This document shows positions 29,065 through 37,018 of a stretch of 64,000 nucleotides of DNA, piece after piece (the stretch's first letter is position 1; each line of letters starts with the position of its first letter). The stretch spans positions 124,159 through 188,158 of the forward strand of contig CEFQ01000004.1 in the NCBI GenBank assembly GCA_900068845.1. Direction: 5' to 3'. The notes beneath the pieces are model-generated. The model was not told where the DNA came from. It was given only the letters and a program-made list of their open reading frames with translations, and did not search any database. This DNA is from Enterobacter ludwigii (GTDB lineage Bacteria > Pseudomonadota > Gammaproteobacteria > Enterobacterales > Enterobacteriaceae). Both the position numbers and the translations under genes were made by a program.

Positions 29065-29195
29065 GGTGTGCAGGCACTCCTATGCACTTTGATATTACTC
29101 TAAGCAGATATAGCTATGAGAATCATAGCGGGCGAGATTTCCTGCCATTTAAATCAAGAATTGCGAAACACAATTCAAAAATCTGCCTGCACACC
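29065..29195 (-). ncRNA. Retron msr-msd RNA gene (Ec67-like)
   Basis: On the minus strand, a1 GGTGTGCAGGCA (29184-29195) and a2 TGCCTGCACACC (29065-29076) form a perfect 12-bp inverted repeat that bounds the RNA. After a1 comes a GATTT segment and a stem GAATTG-tgtttcg-CAATTC. Ec67 has an equivalent hairpin with a near-identical loop here. A second stem begins GGCAGGA, again as in Ec67. The msd part holds a 7-bp hairpin (29113-29129). The RT start follows 23 bases after a2. The branching G is likely the base just after a1, by analogy. Confidence 0.88.
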
Positions 29196-29263
29196 TTTAA
29201 TGAATATTTCACAAGTTATTCGAACTTTCAAGATTGTCCTCAAGAAAATATTTGATTTAGTGG

Positions 29264-29499
29264 ATTAAGTGTCAGTGCTTCCAGTAAATGTTCTGGCGAG
29301 AAGTGTGCATACCGCATCGTAACCTTAATATCTGTATGCCCCAGTTTCTTCTGAAATACGAGAATATTGCCCCCGTCCATCATGAAATGAGAGTAAAAAG
29401 TGTGGCGCAAAACATGCGTTAACTGCCTAGCAGGTTTCTCGATGCCGGCGCATTGTATGGTCTTTCTAAAAGGCTGAATAGCATGGTTTAAAGAGCCTC
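29264..29499 (-). pseudogene. Degenerate 3' fragment of a P2-type integrase
   Basis: About 235 bases are strongly similar to the last ~78 codons of the intact integrase (30595-30830), including the HxxR and final Tyr region. An extra A near 29470 shifts the frame, and the 5' three quarters of the gene are missing. It is the integrase relic of the left prophage unit and lies directly upstream of the retron RNA. Confidence 0.8.
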
Positions 29500-29535
29500 A
29501 CTTCGAAAAGATTGAAATAATTTACTTACTGATTT

Positions 29536-29973
29536 TTATCTTTTCTTAAGACCGATTAGTGACAGAAAGCGTTGTATGACGTTGTACTCTGCTGCCACTT
29601 TGATGTCATTTCTCTTGCTATTGGAAGCTGGGTATATCCTACTTTTGGGATCGTATTGCCAAGCATCTGAAGTTTCATATATCGTGCCATCGTCATCCAT
29701 TACCTTCGCGTTCAGCTTCTGAGATATTTTGAGCATTTTACGGTAGAGTGGGGTTGGCGGCCATTTAGTGCTAATGTTACCTTCCGACCATTCAAGCCAG
29801 TCTTCTCCATCTGATCCCTCACCATTCCATATAGTATGAAATTCACCGCTTATTTGGGAAAGACTAAGTTCGGGATCGTTATTTATGATATCTAACCATT
29901 CATCAGAACTGATTTGGTCATCATCGTTTTCAGCCCAATATTCTGCTCGTGTGATATGAAACTCTACGCCCAT
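29536..29973 (-). CDS. Unrecognised Imm-like protein, cargo of the right prophage unit
   Basis: The 145-residue acidic protein starts MGVEFHITRAEYWAENDDDQ and has no signal peptide or membrane segment. Its N-terminal pattern and composition resemble small immunity-type proteins, but I cannot assign it to a named family. It lies four bases after the next upstream gene (29978-30568) and is probably co-transcribed with it. Related 3' sequence occurs at 27139-27235. No toxin gene is adjacent. Function unknown. Confidence 0.7.
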   Translation of the reverse strand: MGVEFHITRAEYWAENDDDQISSDEWLDIINNDPELSLSQISGEFHTIWNGEGSDGEDWLEWSEGNISTKWPPTPLYRKMLKISQKLNAKVMDDDGTIYETSDAWQYDPKSRIYPASNSKRNDIKVAAEYNVIQRFLSLIGLKKR

Positions 29974-29977
29974 ATTG

Positions 29978-30568
29978 TCATTTCCGCTTAGTCAAGATAG
30001 ATAGCCAATCTTCGTTAATTAGTACTCGGTAGTAAGGTTCGCACCATTGCTTTACATACATCATCAATTCGTCATCACTCATGCTTGAGGCTCGTGAATT
30101 GAATATAGGTATAGCTTCATCATAAAGATCCCAATATAAATTGGATAATAGGCTCGCTATTTTCGCGAAAGACCGAGGTGAGTAATCTGAAAAGTAATAA
30201 TGAATGAAAATTTCTAGTCTTCTTTCAATTTCTTTAGAAGACGCTGGATGCATTAGGTACTGAATTTGCATCCTTAACCACACTAACGCACTATAATCAG
30301 AATGTGGGTTTTTTATATCATTTTCGAGCTGGTAAATTCCTAAATACCTTTCTATTTCATGGCGGTCAGGTATGGGATCTAAATTCAACGATGCCAAAAT
30401 GAGAAGGGTGTCTGATTCTCTTCCTGCCAAGACTGCTCTTTCAGCCCACTCTGTTATTGCTTTATAGAAACCATCAAGGCCTATTACATGAAACGTACTA
30501 CTAAATACCTTGAAGCAAAGAAGTTCTTTAAGTGCTAGATCATCATGTCGAGCTTCCTTTTCCATCAT
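29978..30568 (-). CDS. Unrecognised 196-residue protein between integrase and Imm-like gene
   Basis: The predicted protein is soluble, helix-rich and acidic to neutral, with no signal peptide or motif I can name. A central stretch (EIERRLEIFIHYYFSDYSP; FAKIASLLSNLYWDLYD) suggests helical-repeat or immunity-like folds, but this is only an impression. It lies 26 bases downstream of the integrase on the same strand and four bases before the Imm-like gene, so the pair may be one functional unit carried as prophage cargo. AT-rich coding sequence points to transfer. Confidence 0.68.
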   Translation of the reverse strand: MMEKEARHDDLALKELLCFKVFSSTFHVIGLDGFYKAITEWAERAVLAGRESDTLLILASLNLDPIPDRHEIERYLGIYQLENDIKNPHSDYSALVWLRMQIQYLMHPASSKEIERRLEIFIHYYFSDYSPRSFAKIASLLSNLYWDLYDEAIPIFNSRASSMSDDELMMYVKQWCEPYYRVLINEDWLSILTKRK

Positions 30569-30594
30569 GATTCCATTTTATTTAAGGGATTAAG

Positions 30595-31584
30595 TCACAT
30601 CGCTTCAGACAAATGGTCGGGAGCAAAGTGCGCATACCGCATTGTAACCTTAATATCTGTATGCCCCAATATCCGCTGAAGTACAAGAATATTACCCCCG
30701 TTCATCATGAAATGAGACGCGAAGGTGTGGCGCAAAATATGGGTAAGCTGCCCAGCAGGTGTCTCGATGCCAGCGCGTTGCATGGCCTTTCTAAAGGCTG
30801 AGTAACAAGGTTTAAAGAGCACCTGCGCTTTCCTACTGGATGGCAGTTCAGCCTGTAATTTTTCAGTTATCGGCACCGCGCGGTTTTTCTTGCCTTTAGT
30901 TTTCACGTAGATGATCTGACCGGAGCGGATTTGGTTTCCTTTCAACCCTTCTGCCTCACTCCATCGTGCGCCTGTTGCCAGGCAGATTTTCACAATAGCC
31001 GTCAGATCTTTAGATCGGCTGTTCTCACATTCGGCAAGGAGTGTTCTGATTTCTTCAATGGTGAGATAAGCCATCTCTGATTCACTGATTTTAAACTCGC
31101 GCACGTTCTCCAAAGGATTTGGAGGGGTCCATTCATCCAACCGGCGCAATTCGTTAAACATCGCCCTGAAATACGCCAGCTCTAAATTGACCGTGCGAGG
31201 TGTAACCGTCTTCACTCGAGTGGAGCGGGTGATCTTCCCGCTTAACCGCTGCTCGCCGTAAGACGCAAAAATTTTCGCGTTAAACTCGGTTGCGAGTGGG
31301 CTTCCCATAGCCTCGCAGGCGAACGCCATTGTGGTTCGCCGCTTCTCACCATCCGCCAACGTAATGCCATGCGTGTTGAACCACAATTCAACCAGCTCAA
31401 TTACCCGCCGCTTATCCGCTTTCTCTCCTAGCCAGGGCTTATCTTGAGCCTGTTCTTTTAAGAACTTCTCGTAGGATTGTGCTTCGCCCTTCGTCGCAAA
31501 CTGGCGGCGAATCCTTTTGCCGTCACGGCCGTTTGGGAAAACCTGTGCCTGCCATTTCCCATTGGGTAATTTGTTTATCGCCAT
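30595..31584 (-). CDS. int: P2-like tyrosine integrase
   Basis: The 329-residue site-specific recombinase aligns with the phage P2 Int family: MAINKLPNGKWQAQVFPNGR at the N-terminus and FKIS..MAYLTIEEI before the catalytic domain. All catalytic residues are present: Arg in TGARWSE, Lys in KTKGKKNR, HILRH, GHTD and the nucleophile Tyr in MRYAHFAP. It appears intact and probably catalysed insertion into the tRNA-Ile2 gene whose 3' copies bound the island. A repressor remnant lies just upstream on the same strand, as in P2 and 186. Confidence 0.92.
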   Translation of the reverse strand: MAINKLPNGKWQAQVFPNGRDGKRIRRQFATKGEAQSYEKFLKEQAQDKPWLGEKADKRRVIELVELWFNTHGITLADGEKRRTTMAFACEAMGSPLATEFNAKIFASYGEQRLSGKITRSTRVKTVTPRTVNLELAYFRAMFNELRRLDEWTPPNPLENVREFKISESEMAYLTIEEIRTLLAECENSRSKDLTAIVKICLATGARWSEAEGLKGNQIRSGQIIYVKTKGKKNRAVPITEKLQAELPSSRKAQVLFKPCYSAFRKAMQRAGIETPAGQLTHILRHTFASHFMMNGGNILVLQRILGHTDIKVTMRYAHFAPDHLSEAM

Positions 31585-31592
31585 TCCATGCC

Positions 31593-31970
31593 TTAAAGGT
31601 ATTCGGTTCGGGTGATCACTTTGCCTAAAACTACGATGTCACTTGATTGGCATTCAAATGATGATTTCCCATTCTCGACACGTATTCTTCCACCGGGAAA
31701 ACGTACCAGCTCTCGGATGCTGACTAACTTATCAATCTCGATAAGCCAAAGCCCATCGACGATCTCGCCTTCATAGGTATCAACCAAATAAGTGCTTCTA
31801 TCTGCGTTGATAACAAACGGGGCATTCAAGCCTTCGGGTAGTGATGCTTTATCCAGAATGAAATCATCCATGACTTCTAAAATCCCATTTGAGATTTTTT
31901 TGTGTGTGGCAATCACAACACGGGATTCCTCTACTTCCATAAAGCGTGCACCTTCTGTAGTAAGCCAGGT
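31593..31970 (-). pseudogene. Truncated CI-like phage repressor (C-terminal S24-like part)
   Basis: The longest ATG frame is 115 residues (31593-31940), but reading continues upstream in frame as ATWLTTEGARF before it is cut, the usual tail of a repressor HTH domain. The remaining C-terminal part (YLVDTYEGEIVDGLWLIEID; VRFPGGRIRVENG) resembles the oligomerisation domain of 186-type CI repressors. The N-terminal HTH is missing because the sequence switches at about 31970 to a baseplate gene on the other strand. It is unlikely to repress. Confidence 0.75.
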
Positions 31971-32722
31971 TGCCCGTGCCGATGGCTGGTAATGATTCCG
32001 GCATGTTCCAGTTTCCGCCTGAAGGCACGCTGGTTGAAGTCGGATTCAACGGTGGGCGTCCGGACAAGCCGTTTGTGCGTCAGACCGTGCCGGACGGCAC
32101 CAGCCAGCCCGACGTTAAACCGGGTGAGCAGTTACAGCAGCAGCGTGAAGAGGTATCACAGCGCGTCACACAGGCGGGAGACTCGGAGCGTAAAACCGAT
32201 CAGGTTATTCGGGAAACCTCTATGATGCGCGAAGTGAAGGCAGACAGTGAAACGCGTGAGCTGGTCAGCCGCGAAACGACGGTGAAGGCCGCCGACAAAA
32301 CTACCGTTATTAGCACCGCCACGCTGCTGGGCGGTGCCATTCAGCAGGTCACAACGGGAAGTTACACCACGGGCGTTAAGGGCGATCAGCTGATTACAGT
32401 AGGAGGTAACGCTGAATCTGACATCGCAGGCAAAGCCGCTATCACCGTAGGAAAGGAACTGGTTGAGAAGATTGGCCAGCTGAGGCAAAGCGTTGCCGGT
32501 ACGCGTCAGGAGATTATCGCGCCGGTTGTCTGGATTGGTTCAGAGCAAATCAACGTGGTGCAGCTGATGCTGGACACTGTTGCACTGGTGCAGCAGCTGG
32601 CGACACAGCTGGCCAGCCATACGCACCCGTCTACCGGGCAGCCGACCAACAGCGCTGCTATTTCGCAAAGTGCTATGAATGCTGCTGCACTCAATCTAAA
32701 GTATTCACCTATCATTGCCTAA
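31970..32722 (+). pseudogene. Truncated phage baseplate/tail protein (gpV-like), 5' end lost
   Basis: The open frame begins without an ATG context at the junction with the repressor fragment. The visible ~250 residues carry FPPEGTLVEVGFNGGRPDKPFVR, the OB-fold part of a baseplate or VgrG-like protein. A long repetitive beta-type region follows, then HTHPSTGQPTNSAA near the C-terminus, typical of phage baseplate assembly V/gp45 proteins. The N-terminal part is missing and no other tail genes follow. It is a relic of a large deletion. Confidence 0.72.
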
Positions 32723-32836
32723 ATTAGCAATGGTTGAATGATTAATGATACCTCGGAATAATATTCAACTTTATCGCGAGCTAACCTTTTTAAGGTAAAT
32801 TGACTTCACACTCTAATTAGCTGAGGGTTTTAACTA

Positions 32837-33688
32837 ATGGATGACTCTGACATTATTCGTTTTAAGAAACAATTCATAAACGGCGGAGAAATACCCAGCG
32901 TGCTTGAATTGTTGTCTTTAAAATCATTATTTATAGAAATGTATTTCGATGAACTAAAATTAAGCTCCGGCACTGCATTTTTGGTTGCTAATGATAGAGA
33001 GTCACATTGTGCATTAGTTACAAATAGGCATAACGTCACTGGGAGAAATCAGGAGACTAATGAGTGCATGAGTGCTTCGTGCGCCATACCTAATTATATA
33101 GTTATACATTTTCATAAGGGAGAGGAACTTGGCAAATGGCTTAAAGTCAAACTTCCTCTTTATCGAGATGATGGCACACCGTTTTGGATTGAAGATCCAA
33201 TTCTTGGTGCTAGTGCAGACGTAGTTGCATTGAATCTAAATTGGGGAAGTGATGTCACGAAAATTCCATACTATATGAAAACAAATTTAGATCGTGATGA
33301 TTTGTATGTTGGGCCAGGTGATACTGTCAATGTCATTGGTTTTCCATTTGGGATTAGCACTTTTGGAAAGTTTCCGGTATGGGCAACAGGTTTTATGGCT
33401 CAAGAGTTATTGTTGATTACAAATGAGAAGCCAGTATTTTTAATTGATTGCAGAGCGAGAAAGGGGCAGTCAGGTTCACCTGTAGTAGCTTATAAGCCTG
33501 GGGGGTACAGGCAGTTTAAAGACGGAAAAATTCACTCAGTGATGTCAGGGACACCTAAGTGGGAGTTTCTAGGGATTTACAGCGGCAGAGTCAATAACGA
33601 GTCTGATTTAGGTATGGTATGGCATGTATCTGTTATAGAGAGAATATTAAATGCAGCAGAGAAAGATTACATAGATAGAGGTAATTAA
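32837..33688 (+). CDS. Trypsin-like serine peptidase, stand-alone cargo
   Basis: The 283-residue protein has a recognisable chymotrypsin-fold triad: His in ALVTNRHNV (about 63), Asp in GASADVVAL (about 117) and Ser in RKGQSGSPVV (about 214). The oxyanion glycine precedes the serine as expected. No signal peptide is seen, so the enzyme should be cytoplasmic, unlike housekeeping Deg proteases, and there is no PDZ domain. Stand-alone cytoplasmic trypsin-like peptidases occur in defence loci and phage cargo, but no partner is adjacent. A terminator follows at 33734. The AT-rich sequence differs from the core. Confidence 0.8.
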   Translation: MDDSDIIRFKKQFINGGEIPSVLELLSLKSLFIEMYFDELKLSSGTAFLVANDRESHCALVTNRHNVTGRNQETNECMSASCAIPNYIVIHFHKGEELGKWLKVKLPLYRDDGTPFWIEDPILGASADVVALNLNWGSDVTKIPYYMKTNLDRDDLYVGPGDTVNVIGFPFGISTFGKFPVWATGFMAQELLLITNEKPVFLIDCRARKGQSGSPVVAYKPGGYRQFKDGKIHSVMSGTPKWEFLGIYSGRVNNESDLGMVWHVSVIERILNAAEKDYIDRGN

Positions 33689-33733
33689 ATTAATAATCAC
33701 TCTCTCCGTAATTGGTTAACAATTGCCTTCAAT

Positions 33734-33759
33734 AGCCCGCTGATATAGCGGGTTTTTTT
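33734..33759 (+). terminator. Rho-independent terminator after the peptidase gene
   Basis: AGCCCGC-tgatata-GCGGGTT followed by a T-run, about 45 bases past the stop codon. Confidence 0.85.
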
Positions 33760-34283
33760 ATGCCCGTCACCAGACCGCACAGAACGCCTTCAGAGCGCCG
33801 CACCGGCGTAATCATTCGACGTATTACCTCCAAATGGATCGCGCGCGCAGCGTTGCGCTGGCGCATCCACAGCACGACAAAATAAACGTCTTACCGACAA
33901 AAACGGCGCTACACCGCACCCGCCTGCGGGTTTTGCTCAATAAAAATTTTCCAGTTTTATTTTTCTACAAACCGATACGGCAAAGCGCGCTGCCGCTGGC
34001 TTTCTGTCGGAGTTCGGCAACTGAAAACTATGAAAGGGATTTCAGTGTTTTTCAGTTTTGTGGATCTCGAATGGATCTAAATTAATACGTATACCTATGA
34101 AATTGAAGGGTGTTGTCCATTTTATGTCGCTAGATGGATCTCAAATGGATCTCTGTTGGTTCAAGCCAAAATCCAACAGTGGCAGGGAGTTGGGGAATTT
34201 TATAGCGCTGAGAGAAACTGTAAAACATGAAAAAATATTACTGTTATTATATACAGTGGCTGGGTTGGTATGAGGGCAACAAC
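33760..34283. other. Non-coding phage-remnant stretch with paired TGGATCT repeats
   Basis: About 520 bases without a gene I can support; the 83-codon plus-strand frame at 33834-34085 has no ribosome site or recognised similarity. TGGATCT occurs four times in two pairs with the same 11-base step: 34061 and 34072, then 34135 and 34146. The 17-base units differ by one base (GGATCT-CGAAT-GGATCT versus GGATCT-CAAAT-GGATCT). These could be binding sites for a phage regulator or replication protein. Confidence 0.5.
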
Positions 34284-34568
34284 ATGAAGAAGATTTCAAT
34301 TAACGGCGCGCTTTTTTTATTCATGGCGCGAGGTGAAAAACTAACTGAAGATGCAATCTGGAATGAAGCATGGGGGCCACATAACAGGTTCATTCTTTGG
34401 CAACGCGCACAATTCTGGGATGTTAGATTCAAGAAAGTTTAAAACGGAAAGCTTGAATGGTTTCCGATTGCAGATAAGCCTTTTGATTATGAAGAAAAAG
34501 CATGGCAGGCAGCGTATGCACATTGGGAAAAGCACCCTGCCTATAGACGGGCATCTACGGAAAATTAA
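34284..34568 (+). pseudogene. Small phage-like gene interrupted by an in-frame stop
   Basis: The frame starts MKKISINGALFLFMARGEKL at ATG 34284 and meets TAA at 34440-34442. It then continues in the same frame as NGKLEWFPIADKPFDYEEKA to TAA at 34566-34568. Both halves have a consistent coding character, so this is best read as one ~94-codon gene with a nonsense mutation. I do not recognise the family. An earlier in-frame ATG exists at 34227. Confidence 0.55.
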
Positions 34569-35392
34569 AACCGCTTGGTTAGAGAATGGAATTTCGAAGC
34601 AATTCTATTCAGCAGTATTTTATCAAAAGTCATATATTGAACTCGGTGAAGTCTTAAATCATAAACAGCTTCTGAACCATACTCGCTATTGCTAGTATAC
34701 CTTACTAAGCAGATGCTACAGGTAAATTCAATAGAAAACCTATATCCTGATATGTCTTCATATTCTAGCTTAAGAATGCCAGCGTCCATTTCTGTTAGCA
34801 TCATATCGGTTAGAGATGTTAGGGTTTCGAATTTATTAATAGTTAAAACAGGTATTAGATAAGGTAAGAATAGAGTTGTAGAAGAATCATCTTGACTAAT
34901 AGGCATTATATACTCAAGATCAGAATAAACCTTTCTGACTGAATAGGACTTGAAAGTGTTTTCATTGAAAAATGAAAAGTAATATGAGTTATTTTTAGAG
35001 TCATCCTCCATAAATACGGATTTATTAAGCTCCTCTGCTTTAGCCGATTGAAACGCTTCCATTGGATGAACATCAGTATGCCTGAAACCGCAGGTGTCTA
35101 ATGCATTCCGATAATCGAAGATCCAGCTATATTTCAAGTTTAGTGCAGTTCCTAAGCCGACATTCTTTATGGGTACTTTAAAGTAATATACCGAGTCTTC
35201 ATCTTTAGGTGTAACTGAAAATATTTCATGTGACTTAGAAGTAACCGGTATTTTTATGCTCGTCACGATTAATTGTGGCTTGGTCAAAGTTGTCCTTTGT
35301 AACTTTGATTGAATGACCGCGAATGCAGCAGCAAGTGCTGAAAAAACTGCAGCTAATAGTCCACCAATTGCAATCCAATTTTGTGATGTCAC
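34565..35392 (-). CDS. Unrecognised membrane-anchored protein (275 residues)
   Basis: One N-terminal hydrophobic helix (about 7-27, WIAIGGLLAAVFSALAAAFA) is followed by a ~245-residue soluble domain rich in beta-type sequence, with no motif I can name. The short N-terminus (MTSQN) leaves either orientation possible. It lies 71 bases downstream of the zinc-ribbon gene on the same strand, which suggests a two-gene unit. Coding sequence is AT-rich and codon use differs from the core genes. It could be the effector or membrane anchor of a defence pair, which is conjecture. Confidence 0.72.
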   Translation of the reverse strand: MTSQNWIAIGGLLAAVFSALAAAFAVIQSKLQRTTLTKPQLIVTSIKIPVTSKSHEIFSVTPKDEDSVYYFKVPIKNVGLGTALNLKYSWIFDYRNALDTCGFRHTDVHPMEAFQSAKAEELNKSVFMEDDSKNNSYYFSFFNENTFKSYSVRKVYSDLEYIMPISQDDSSTTLFLPYLIPVLTINKFETLTSLTDMMLTEMDAGILKLEYEDISGYRFSIEFTCSICLVRYTSNSEYGSEAVYDLRLHRVQYMTFDKILLNRIASKFHSLTKRF

Positions 35393-35463
35393 TTTTTATT
35401 CTCTTTGCTTGTTAACATTTCATCTGCAATAAATTAGTTCAAGAGAGTATCTGAATTGATAGT

Positions 35464-36498
35464 TTAATCATCTTTTTCAAATTTATAGTTGCAGTAACCA
35501 CAAAGACCATCATTAATTTGGTCGTCCTGATTAAGCGATTCGCCACAAAATTTACAATGATTATAATCTAATCCCTCTCCGCACCACCTACACTCCCGTT
35601 CACTAATTACAAACGTTCCATTGTCGCAACGTATACAATCTTCGTATGTTGGTTCATCCCCATCAGGAATCCAATAGAAATTTGCATTCTCAAAGGAATC
35701 AATTAAAATCGGTTTAAAATCTGCTTTGTATGAGCAGCTTATACATACGTATTTAAAATCATCGTTATATTCAACTTGGAGGCCTTCATCTAGACTTTCG
35801 TTACAAGCTTTTACCAACTTCGAACCGCATTCCTCGCAAATGCAGCCTGTTAAATATTCAGCCATGCCAACAGGAATACCAGCATCATCCCAAGATTTTA
35901 ATGACTCTTCTTGCTGCTGAAGAAAGAACGCATGATGTTTAAGCATTATTTCCCAATGTTGTCCTAATATTTCTGATGGGGATGACTTAAGTTCCTTTGT
36001 GATGAAATCTCTTATTACAGGGAACAAGTCAGCAACAAAGCTTGCAACCTCACCTAAAGTATTTTGTGGGTGAAGATGCTCCAAATGATTGCGACAGTCT
36101 TGAAGCTTATCAATAACTGCCCAGTTAACTTCAATTTCAAATTTATCAAATCGCTCCTTTATTCCCTGAATATCAATTGTTGTGGATTTAAATTTTCCTG
36201 CAGGTATCCACTCTATACCTCCTTCTCCGTCAGGATGAGGTAACACTTTTTGAGGGGGATTAAAGATTAATTTGTAGGCATCTTCATCTGATTCTACTGA
36301 AGTTGCGATTTTGTACTTAAAAAGGAGCAACATCCCTGCATAAAGATTTCTTACTGAAGAAAGCGCGCGAGAGGGGTTTCCTCCATCATCTTTACTTTTT
36401 TGAGATATTTGAAAATCCTCTAATCCAAGCTGAACTGAAATAATGGCATTATCGAACAGTTTGGCTGCGTCCAAAGTATTACTGCTTGCATTACTCAT
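35464..36498 (-). CDS. Unrecognised protein with HEPN-like motif and Cys-rich zinc-ribbon tail
   Basis: The protein has 344 residues. The N-terminal ~190 residues are helical and contain [20 protein letters not shown] and then [19 protein letters not shown] fits the R-x4-H signature of HEPN nucleases. The C-terminal ~130 residues hold repeated CxxC pairs ([35 protein letters not shown]), pointing to two or three zinc ribbons. This combination would suit an RNA-binding or RNA-cleaving protein, but the HEPN call is my inference. It is the first gene of a likely pair with the membrane protein at 34565-35392. Confidence 0.74.
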   Translation of the reverse strand: MSNASSNTLDAAKLFDNAIISVQLGLEDFQISQKSKDDGGNPSRALSSVRNLYAGMLLLFKYKIATSVESDEDAYKLIFNPPQKVLPHPDGEGGIEWIPAGKFKSTTIDIQGIKERFDKFEIEVNWAVIDKLQDCRNHLEHLHPQNTLGEVASFVADLFPVIRDFITKELKSSPSEILGQHWEIMLKHHAFFLQQQEESLKSWDDAGIPVGMAEYLTGCICEECGSKLVKACNESLDEGLQVEYNDDFKYVCISCSYKADFKPILIDSFENANFYWIPDGDEPTYEDCIRCDNGTFVISERECRWCGEGLDYNHCKFCGESLNQDDQINDGLCGYCNYKFEKDD

Positions 36499-36700
36499 GA
36501 GTAAATAGTCCTTGATTAAAACCCTATGGATAACACGTCAACTTTATGAGCCTAAATTATCACAATAGTAAAATTTTCAATAGGCGGGCTGTGATAACAA
36601 AATGCAGCATTAACGGCATGTAGTTGAGAAATTTGATGGAGCAATGGCGTATGCTCAAAACCTAGTGCGACACTTTTGCGACATACCAGATTGAGATAAC

Positions 36701-36726
36701 AAAAAAGCCACCTCGAAAGGTGGCTT
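36701..36726 (-). terminator. Terminator of the tRNA-Ile2 gene
   Basis: On the minus strand, AAGCCACCT-ttcg-AGGTGGCTT is followed by six T. It lies 27 bases after the tRNA 3' end. A variant copy lies left of the island at 27016-27042. Confidence 0.85.
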
Positions 36727-36742
36727 AAATGCATGAATTTAT

Positions 36743-36792
36743 TCACTAAATTTGGTGGCCCCTGCTGGGTTTGAACCAGCGACCAAGCGATT
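36743..36792 (-). repeat. attR: 50-bp repeat inside the intact tRNA-Ile2 gene
   Basis: Identical to 27059-27108. Here it forms the 3' part of a complete tRNA gene, so the incoming element restored the tRNA. Confidence 0.9.
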
Positions 36793-36828
36793 ATGAGTCG
36801 CCTGCTCTAACCACTGAGCTAAGGGGCC
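36753..36828 (-). tRNA. ileX: tRNA-Ile2 with CAU anticodon (lysidine-modified; ileX position)
   Basis: The 76-base gene includes an encoded CCA. On the minus strand it starts GGCCCCTTAGCTCAGTGG, has an anticodon loop CTCATAA between GCGA and TCGC, and the T-loop GGTTCAA. It matches E. coli ileX almost base for base and lies near mug as ileX does. It can be mistaken for tRNA-Met because of the CAU anticodon, but the acceptor and D-arm are those of the minor isoleucine tRNA that TilS modifies to read AUA. It is the insertion target of the island. Confidence 0.95.
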
Positions 36829-37018
36829 AGCGGAGCGGGGATTATAGAGTATCTTGTTAGGGTGATCCAGAGCTCACTATTTGGTTGGTGAAAATTACAG
36901 CAATGGCTGACTCTTTGATCTCAAAAAGAAAAATCTATCATCCCATGCTTTATCGCTTATTAAGCGCCCAATCGTCATTGGTTTTTTGAGACCAGGCTCA
37001 TTCGAAAGTATGCCAATG

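Larger units (their letters stand above)
27059..36792. mobile_element. Composite P2/186-like prophage-remnant island in tRNA-Ile2(CAU)
   Basis: The island is bounded by the 50-bp direct repeats and contains a P2-type integrase, a truncated integrase copy, a truncated CI-like repressor, a truncated baseplate gene, a retron and several cargo genes. Its base composition is clearly more AT-rich than the flanking core. Two integrase copies and two copies of a cargo-gene 3' end suggest two tandem insertions at the same site followed by large deletions. No replication, capsid or terminase genes remain, so it cannot be a functional phage. Confidence 0.85.

Noticed and set aside
33834..34085. 83-codon plus-strand frame in the phage-remnant gap
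   Set aside because: No ribosome site and no motif; could be a relic but cannot be supported.
27059..36792. A CRISPR array or cas genes in the island
   Set aside because: No regularly spaced direct repeats or Cas-like proteins were seen on either strand.
36753..36828. tRNA-Met because of the CAU anticodon
   Set aside because: The body sequence is that of tRNA-Ile2 (ileX), whose C34 is modified to lysidine; the mug neighbourhood agrees.
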